Both the position numbers and the translations under genes were made by a program. Below the pieces are notes generated by a model, which made no database searches, had not been told where the DNA came from, and saw only the letters and a program-made list of their open reading frames with translations. This document shows, piece by piece, positions 56,645-64,000 of a stretch of 64,000 nt of DNA. Location: contig JAVIAB010000051.1 of the NCBI GenBank assembly GCA_032433765.1, forward strand, positions 83,839,973 to 83,903,972, written 5' to 3'. The stretch is from Megaustenia siamemsis (Eukaryota > Mollusca > Gastropoda > Stylommatophora > Ariophantidae). Positions within the stretch are counted from its first letter, which is position 1, and each line of letters starts with the position of its first letter.

Positions 56645-56940
56645 CCAGCCACCACCCTTATTCATTGTCTGTTCTTAAAACGACGTTAAGTGGTAGTAGA
56701 TGCGTTGTTGTACTTTATAGCCTAGCTGTTCTGACTTTCGACCCAATACATCTGACTTCAGCGCGACGTTAGATAGGTTACCTTTCCTCTTAGCTCCCTA
56801 CTTGCTGGCCTGACCTGTTTCCTGGAGCATCACTTGCAGGTGGATAGTCTCAATCAACTCTGTTGTTCGCTGCTCCTGACAAAAAAAAGTCAACCTGGTT
56901 CGCTTTGTTTCTCAGCTCAGTTACTGACGAACGAAACAAA
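56645..56940 (-). repeat. Dispersed repeat, family 3
   Basis: Shares acgacgttaagtggtagtag, tgacttcagc, cctggagcatcac and tctcagctcagttactgac with the copies at 815-1100 and 14090-14479. Orientation is assumed from the 14-kb copy. Confidence 0.65.
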
Positions 56941-58028
56941 ACAAATGTAATGTAGATATGTGGTATGGATCGTCACCTATATAGCAACTTCGCCTTTTTT
57001 TTTTTTTTTTAAACTGCTGACAGGAGTCTTGGGCACTGACAATGGTCTAACCATTTCTATGGCGCTGGTCCGTTTACAAGAATCAATTCCAGTATCAGTG
57101 CCTAGCGAATTTACAGTGAGATAGAAGTCTGGCTCATTCATGTGACCAGGTGCCCAAAGGTTCACCCTGTTTAAATACATGTAGATATCTGAGTTTGTGT
57201 TAGCTGGGAAGGGCGATCTTTCCGAGTGTTAACCGCATTATTTTTTCTTAATACAACTCACTTGAGGCGATACTGAATTTGGTTGTTCCTTTCAATTGTT
57301 TATAATTTGTACAAAAACTTGACAACTGGACTTTTGTGCAGACAAGTTTTCCTTAACCGGCACGTTAAAATGCAGCATGGATGCCTGTATCTATGGGAAA
57401 CTGTTCCAGGTAACAAATTTAGCACTTAACCAAGTAAATACTAGTCTTTAATAACCAGCTAAGTTTTAAGTGCAGACACTTGTAATAACTGCTGCTCATT
57501 CACTGAGAACATGGAACACAAGTGCTATCTACTGTTTGTGAACGAGCTTTGATTGTCCAGCTAAAAAGTTACATTGTGAAGCCATTAATCCCACTCTAAG
57601 CCAAGAACTTCCGTTCGTATCCAATTTTTATCCGTGTAATTGTCTTGGGTGGAAATTATGATTACACACCGACTGTACGTGGAAGCTGTTAACGATTATT
57701 GCCAGAGTTTAACTAGAAGGAGCAGAGAAACGTGCATGAGAATACATTATAACGACGGGTTAAGTTATAGGTCATATTGATACAAAAAAGTGGCCATCGA
57801 GCTAAGAATGTATTTGTTTTGTTGGGCATTACATTTGTTGCGTTCTATTTTTAGTTTTCAAGTATTTCTTTATTGATCATTAAATGTTAACCCGTTATTG
57901 TTCCATCTGACTTGTACTCACCTAATGCCCTGCTTTTCCCTGTTGTCACACACTAATAGGTTGTTCTGCTGCCCTACTCTCGCCCGGTTCTTCCGTGCTA
58001 AATCTCCTTTGCTGTAAGATTGATTCTA
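56941..58028. other. No recognisable feature
   Basis: A T-run at about 56995-57011. No gene supported. Confidence 0.45.
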
Positions 58029-60111
58029 TCAATCGTTTCAAATCACTTGCCCAACTTCAAAACGCTATTGCTCAGTAACCGTTTGTTAAAAACTGTTGAA
58101 ATTTTCCAAATGTTATTAGAATGCAAAAGACCCTTTAAATGTATATTTAACAAATATCTTGCAGCTGCAGTTTTCTTAAAGCGGCGAATTTCTTTGATGT
58201 TTGTCAAAATTGTAAATTGTGAACCCCTAAATAATAGAAATTACCGTAGTTGCTGGTCTATGATTAATTTTCACTAAGTAAAGGCGTGGCCGTAATGGGG
58301 AAATACCAGGAGAATTATTGTCTTCTCAGTTCGAGGACGGACGATAATATCAAGGTATACCTGTATGTCCAATTTTCATAGTTGTGTGGTCCTGAAAAGG
58401 ACCGTTTGTTGAACTAATTTAAGGTAATATAGGGCCAACATTGTGGGGGCTATATACTTTCATTCTGAATCAGACGAGTCTAAAAGATTAATAACTGTTT
58501 GGGGTTGAACATTCCACAAACCATCATTTTTCCAATATTCCTCTTCCTGTTTTAAGACGTGGTCTTCACATTTAGCCCAATAATCTTTGTCTATATTTTA
58601 ATAAAGCGAGATTAGCAAGAGTCTTTACATCGCATATTTTGAATGTTGTATTTTCATCTGCCACTTGTCCTTTTAATTTTGCCCAGATTAGTTCTATTGG
58701 ATTTAAATGAGCATGGTAAGGTGGCAGCCTCAAACTTATATGACCGTGCTCTTGGATAATCTTTATCTATTTGAAAAGTCGTTGTCCTTTGTTTTTGCTT
58801 TACTACAGATAGTAATTCAGGTTTTAAGTACATGTTATTAAATTGTATGTGCTCCTTTGTGAGCCATATCTTAATAGCATCTTTTGTACTGGATGACGTC
58901 GGGACTTTATCTTCAAGTGCAACAATGTTGTGGTACGCTGCATTGTCCATTATTAGGCAAGATGGTCGATCTAGTGATGGGAGAACAGAATTTTCAATCC
59001 AATGTCTAAAAATGTGACCATTCATCTCAGAGTGATAATCCCGATTGTCTATGGATTTTGAAAGAAAAATGAGCTCTGCATTCTGTATTAGTCCATGTTG
59101 TCGACTACCTGCATGAGCAATTATCAAGCGCTGTCCTTTGCTGCTAGGTATTAATCTCTTAATCTTTCCATCTGATGACTGCCATTCCCTTTGGTTAGTG
59201 TGGTGAGCATTGATCCATGTTTCATCCAAGTACACAATATCATAACCTTGCTTGCGCACCTCTTTTACTTCACGTAAGTACTTGCTTCTCATGACTACTA
59301 TATGTGGCTTCTCACAGATGATGTTTCGTCCATTGGAATACTTTCTGAATGTAAAGCCTGCAGCTCTCACATTCCTCCATAATGCAGACTTTGATATTTC
59401 AATACTGTTGCTCTTTTTCAGCGAAATTTTTAATTTTCTTATTGTAACAGTTTCATTCATACCCAACATTTTACGAATTTCACTTCTAATAAGTTCACTG
59501 TCGAAATTATCCAACATTTTTGCTCTTCCTTGTGATTTTGTATATTTTGAACATTGACGGTCACGTGCTTGAATCCAGCGATTAAATGACCGTTTAGATA
59601 AATCCAAAATGTGTCTTGTCCTATTCTCAGGGTTTTCTAAAGAATGAAATAATCTTCCTCGTTTAGCCTCTTTGCAAAATAGTCATACATTTTTATTGCG
59701 ATGTTTTGTCAACTGCAGAATTTCATTTTAAGACTCATGATAAATGTTATCGTTCCACGTCTCACCTATGAATGAACGGAAATGGAACACACAATTTCTC
59801 AAGTGTCTAATTGTGTCAAAAAAACCACGGCGAAAGCGTGCAAACACGTCAATTTTACCGTGTATGGATTTTTACTCGCTATTTTTAACTTAAAATACTG
59901 TAAACATTAAGTTTTGACTACATCAATGGGTCGTTATAAATTTATATAAATCAAATAAGCAACAATAATAACCAAATGTTTTTTTTTAAATGAAATTAAT
60001 TCCCTGTTGGGTTCTAATCATTATAACTTTACATGCAATTTGAACAACTTACAACAAGCGGTTAAAAAGCTATCGATTTTAAAAGTTGGGCACGAGTTAT
60101 GAAACAAGCTA
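58029..60111 (-). mobile_element. Tc1/mariner-superfamily DNA transposon, copy 2
   Basis: Closely similar to 12566-15082 over its whole length, including the inverted ends (aatcgtttcaaatcacttgc; the right end in reverse is tagcttgtttcataac). It lacks the 390-bp nested insertion. The borders have TA on the left. The right border is less clear. Confidence 0.85.
58460..59690 (-). pseudogene. IS630/Tc1/mariner (DDE_3-type) transposase, copy 2, frameshifted
   Basis: The open part 58654-59607 shows DLSKRSFNRWIQARD, YLDETW and LIMDNAAYH. A 1-nt insertion near 58762 shifts the frame before the third catalytic motif. In the other frame the bases still encode LPPYHAHLNPIELIWAK, with the catalytic Glu intact. 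At the N-terminus two bases are missing near 59681 relative to copy 1. The family is a DDE transposase with an unusually wide second-Asp-to-Glu spacing. Confidence 0.88.
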
Positions 60112-60114
60112 GAG

Positions 60115-62765
60115 CTTATGTTTCCTGGCTTGCTGTCCTGCTCTACCTGGCGTGTTGTCCTGCTCTATTTAGCTTGTTCTTCTAGATTGTTGGCATGCTA
60201 TATCTAGCTTCTTGTCCTACTATATCTAGCTAGTTGTCCTTGTCCTTCTCTGCTATATCTAGCTGCTTGTTCATTCCCGTCTAGCCTGCCTTGGTGTCTG
60301 GCTTGACCTTCCCTGTCTGGCTTGACCTGCCCTGTCTGGCTTGACCTGCCCTGTCTGGCTTGACCTGCCCTGTCTGGCTTGTCCTGACCTGTCTGGCTTG
60401 TCCTGCCCTGTCTGGCTTGTCCTGTCTATCTCGTCCTGTCCTTTCTGGCTCGTCCTGTCCTGTCTGGCTTGTCCTGTCCTGTCTATCTCGTCCTGTCCTT
60501 TCTGGCTCGTCCTGTCCTGTCTGGCTTGTCCTGATGACCATCTTTTCCTGCCCTATCTGGCTTGTCTTGACCTGTCTGGCTTGTCCTGACCTGTCTGGCT
60601 TGTCCTGGTGTCTATCTTGACCTGACCTGTCTGACTTGTCCTGGTGTCTATCTTGTCCTGGCTTGTCCTGGTGTCTATCTTGTCCAGCACTGTCTGGCTT
60701 GTCCTGCCCTGTCTGGCTTGTCCTAGTATCTATCTTGTCCTGCCCAGTCTGGCATGTCCTGGTATCTATCTTGTCCTGCCCTGTCTGACTTGTACTGGTA
60801 TCTATCTTGTCCTGCCCAGTCTGGCTTGTACTGGTATCTATCTTGTCCTGCCCAGTCTGGCTTGTACTGGTATCTATCTTGTCCTGCCCAGTCTGGCTTG
60901 TACTGGTATCTGTCTTGTCCTGCCCAGTATGGCTTGTCCTTGTATCTATCTTGTCCTGCCCTGTATGGCTTGTACTGGTATCTATCTTGTCCTGCCCAGT
61001 CTGGCTTATCCTGGTATCTATCTTGTCCTGCCCAGTCTGGCTTATCCTGGTATCTATCTTGTCCTGCCCAGTCTGGCTTGTCCTGGTATCTATCTTGTCC
61101 TGCCCTGTCTGGCTTGTACTGGTATCTATCTTGTCCTGCCCAGCCTGACTTGTCCTGCCCTGTCTGGCTTGTCCTGGCCTGTCTGGCTTGTCCTGCCCAG
61201 TCTGGCTTGTCCTGCCCTATCTGGCTTGTCCTGGTATCTATCTTGTCCTGCCCAGTCTGGCTTGTCCTGCCCAGTCTGGCTTGTCCTGTCTGGCTTGGCT
61301 TGTTCTGCCTTGTCTGGCTTGGCTTGTTCTGCCTTGTCTGGCTTGGCTTGACCTGCCCTGTCTGGCTTGGCTTGACCTGCCCTGTCTGGCTTGACCTGTC
61401 CTGTCTGGCTTGACCTGCCCTGTCTGGCTTGACCTGCCCTTTCTAGCTTGTCCTGTCCTGTCTGGCTTGACCTGCCCTTTCTGGCTTGACCTGCCCTGTC
61501 TGGCTTGACCTGCCCTTTCTAGCTTGACCTGCCCTTTCTAGCTTGACCTGCCCTTTCTAGCTTGACCTGTCCTGTCTGGCTTGACCTGCCCTTTCTAGCT
61601 TGACCTGCCCTTTCTAGCTTGACCTGCCCTTTCTAGCTTGACCTGCCCTTTCTAGCTTGACCTGCCCTTTCTAGCTTGTCCTGTCCTGTCTGGCTTGACC
61701 TGCCCTTTCTAGCTTGACCTGTCCAGTCTGGCTTGACCTGTCCAGTCTGGCTTGACCTGCCCTTTCTAGCTTGACCTGCCCTTTCTAGCTTGACCTGTCC
61801 TGTCTGGCTTGACCTGCCCTTTCTGGCTTGACCTGCCCTGTCTGGCTTGACCTGCCCTTTCTAGCTTGTCCTGTCCTGTCTGGCTTGACCTGCCCTTTCT
61901 AGCTTGACCTGCCCTTTCTAGCTTGACCTGGTGTCTCTCTTGACCAGATAAGTCTGGCTCGACCTGCTCTGCCTGGCTCGACCTGCTCTGCCTGGCTCGA
62001 CCTGCTCTGCCTGGCTCGACCTTGCTCTGCCTGGCTCGACCTGCTCTGCCTGGCTTGACCTGCTCTGCCTGGCTTCATCTGCTGTCAATCCTATCCAGCT
62101 GTCTAGCCTGTCCTGCTCTGTCTAGCTTGACCCGCTGTCTATCATGTCCTAGTATTTAACATTTCCTGCTCTGTTTAGCTTGACCTGCTCTATCTAACTT
62201 GTGCTGCTGTCTAGCTTGCTTACTGCCCTGCTTTTATTTAAGTTTCTGTCATGTCTAGCGTGCTTGACCTTCTGTCTAGCTTGCTTCACCTGCTCTGTGT
62301 CTAGCTTGCATGACCTGCTCTGTGTCTAGCTTGCTTGTCCTGCTATGTATCTAGCTTGCTTGTCCTGCTCTGTGTCTAGCTTGCTTGACCTTCTCTGTTT
62401 CTAGCTTGCTTGACCTGCTCTGTTTCTAGCTTGCTTGACCTGCTCTGTTTCTAGCTTGCTTGACCTGCTCTGTTTCTAGCTTGCTTGACCTGCTCTGTTT
62501 CTAGCTTGCTTGACCTGCTCTGTTTCTAGCTTGCTTGACCTGCTCTGTTTCTAGCTTGCTTGACCTGCTCTGTTTCTAGCTTGCTTGACCTGCTCTGTTT
62601 CTAGCTTGCTTGACCTGCTCTGTTTCTAGCTTGCTTGACCCGCTCTGTCTAGCTTGCTTGACCCGCTCTGTGTCTAGCTTGCTTGACCCGCTCTGTGTCT
62701 AGCTTGCTTGACCCGCTCTGTGTCTAGCTTGCTTGACCCGCTCTGTGTCTAGCTTGCTTGAGATG
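60115..62765. repeat. CT-rich minisatellite block (tgtctggcttgacctgccc types)
   Basis: Units of 19-20 bp (cttgacctgccctttctag), a 40-bp form (tcctggtatctatcttgtcctgcccagtctggc, 60715-61140) and a 27-bp form (ttctagcttgcttgacctgc..., 62260-62765). WLVLSCLACP-type frames are artefacts. Confidence 0.93.
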
Positions 62766-62789
62766 ATTTGCTGTCTTTGTCTGCGGTTC

Positions 62790-63345
62790 GTCATTCGGTT
62801 TTTTTTTCTTGTGGTATTTATACTATTACTAGAATTGAGAGTTCATCGGTGTTGAATATAACCAATTCTAACCTACGGAAGCAAATCATGAATAGTAATG
62901 AAAAAAAAAATGAAATGACAATTAGGTTAGAGGCCACAGATGGGATTTCTCAGAATGTTGAAAGTTCACTGGACAGCTAAAAAGACCAATGAGAAAATTC
63001 TCAGAGGCCAACACAAAAAGGGAGCTCCTAAAAAACATCAGGAATTAACAATTAATATTTTTTGGACACTTCATGAGAAGAGGGATGTTGGAATACTTGG
63101 TTACAACTGGCAAAATAAGGAAAGAGAGATCGCAGACGACAAAGAGAGAAAGTACTAGATAGCTTGGTGTCATGATATGGAGAACAGTCAACAACAGAAC
63201 TGATACGATGCACTGTAGATAGATGATTGTGGAAGGACATGAACTGATACAATGCACTGTAGATAGATGATTGTGGAAGGACATGATCGCCTACGCCAAC
63301 CGTACGGCACATGATTTATACTATTCGATCCATTATACTTTTAGA
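62790..63345 (+). mobile_element. LINE 3' end fragment
   Basis: Decayed frames read KRTNEKIL-like, LVTTGKIRK and RSQTTKREST, a typical RTE-like C-terminus. Its 3' part has a ~44-bp tandem duplication (63198-63285, ctgataCgatgcactgtagatag type). Confidence 0.65.
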
Positions 63346-63810
63346 TATCCTCTTGATCATTTTTCGTCCGTTTGTTTATAGGATAGTGGATTCTGTCTTC
63401 TCATGGAACCGAACCATTTAATTCTATAATTTAATTATATATTGTTTTTTTTACTGTGAGATTGATTACTTTTTTCTAAATTCTTCACTTATAATTTTGT
63501 GAGGAACAATTTTAATGAGCAGAAAGACATGAATAAAATTGTTTTGTGTGGGACTCATGTTGTATAATTACAAATGTAATAGGAAAAGGTAAGTAAAATG
63601 TGCATAATAGAAGTGGACACAAAATCCGTGCTAAATTAATTATAAGCGATTATGATAAAACATTCTCCAGCTGTGTAGGATTTTTCTGAGTAAAATCTCG
63701 TGCAAACTTAGTTGTAAATGTTTGTAAAGTTAATACATATCATTTTACTATGAGGCAGCATTTGCAGGTATATATGTTGTCGTTAGCCCTTCAGATTATT
63801 TATGTCTTAC
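63346..63810. other. No recognisable feature
   Basis: AT-rich sequence. Confidence 0.45.
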
Positions 63811-63814
63811 CAAC

Positions 63815-64000
63815 TGCGTTGTTATCCCTGACGACTGCTCCTGTCTTACCGACTGCGTTGTCGTTATCCCTGATGGTTGCTGCTTTTTTACTTATTGCAT
63901 TATCCCCCCCCCTGACGATTGCTGCTAACTTACCGATTACGTTGTCGTTAGCCCTGACGGTTGCTGCTAACTTACCGACTACATTGTCGTTAGCCCTGAC
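63815..64000. repeat. ~43-bp minisatellite running off the window
   Basis: Unit cttaccgactgcgttgtcgt + tagccctgacggttgctgctaa, about four copies, continuing past the window end. Confidence 0.85.

Overview
This is eukaryotic, animal-type DNA with a spliced gene, GT-AG introns and standard-code exons. RTE-like non-LTR retrotransposons, tRNA-derived SINEs, a Tc1/mariner-superfamily transposon and exceptionally abundant minisatellites surround it. I infer an invertebrate, most likely a lophotrochozoan such as a mollusc, from the RTE and SINE style and the nucleoplasmin sequence. That placement is an inference.

One host gene is visible. Seven exons on the + strand between 23720 and 43833 join in phase into about 206 residues of a nucleoplasmin/nucleophosmin-family histone chaperone. 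The order is: most of the core beta-barrel domain (exons a-c), the end of the core plus a first acidic/basic segment (exon d), two Asp-rich acidic tracts (exons e and f), and a 25-nt basic microexon (g). The start-codon exon was not found. A last exon at 48667 is only a weak candidate. The introns (about 1.9 to 4.3 kb) are filled with tandem arrays and retroelement debris.

Layout: 1-7.1 kb holds SINEs of several families, a 15-bp minisatellite and LINE 3' ends. 7.1-9.4 kb is a 30-bp satellite. 10.5-11.8 kb is a ~33-bp satellite with a 651-bp higher-order repeat. 12.3-15.8 kb is a 34-bp minisatellite interrupted by a 2.5-kb Tc1/mariner-superfamily transposon, itself carrying a nested insertion. 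16-22.7 kb holds 22-bp and 15-bp arrays split by a nearly complete RTE retrotransposon. 23.7-43.8 kb is the nucleoplasmin-like gene. 43.9-48.66 kb is an almost unbroken pyrimidine-rich block. 49-58 kb holds SINEs and more minisatellites. 58-60.1 kb is a second copy of the transposon. 60.3-62.8 kb is a CT-rich array. 62.8-64 kb holds a LINE 3' end and a short terminal repeat.

Most long open frames here are artefacts of arrays whose period is a multiple of three or whose composition lacks stops. The autonomous elements all look dead. The RTE has one nonsense codon and a mutated catalytic Asp. One transposase copy has its third catalytic acid changed to Gln plus an insertion. The other keeps the Glu but is frameshifted.
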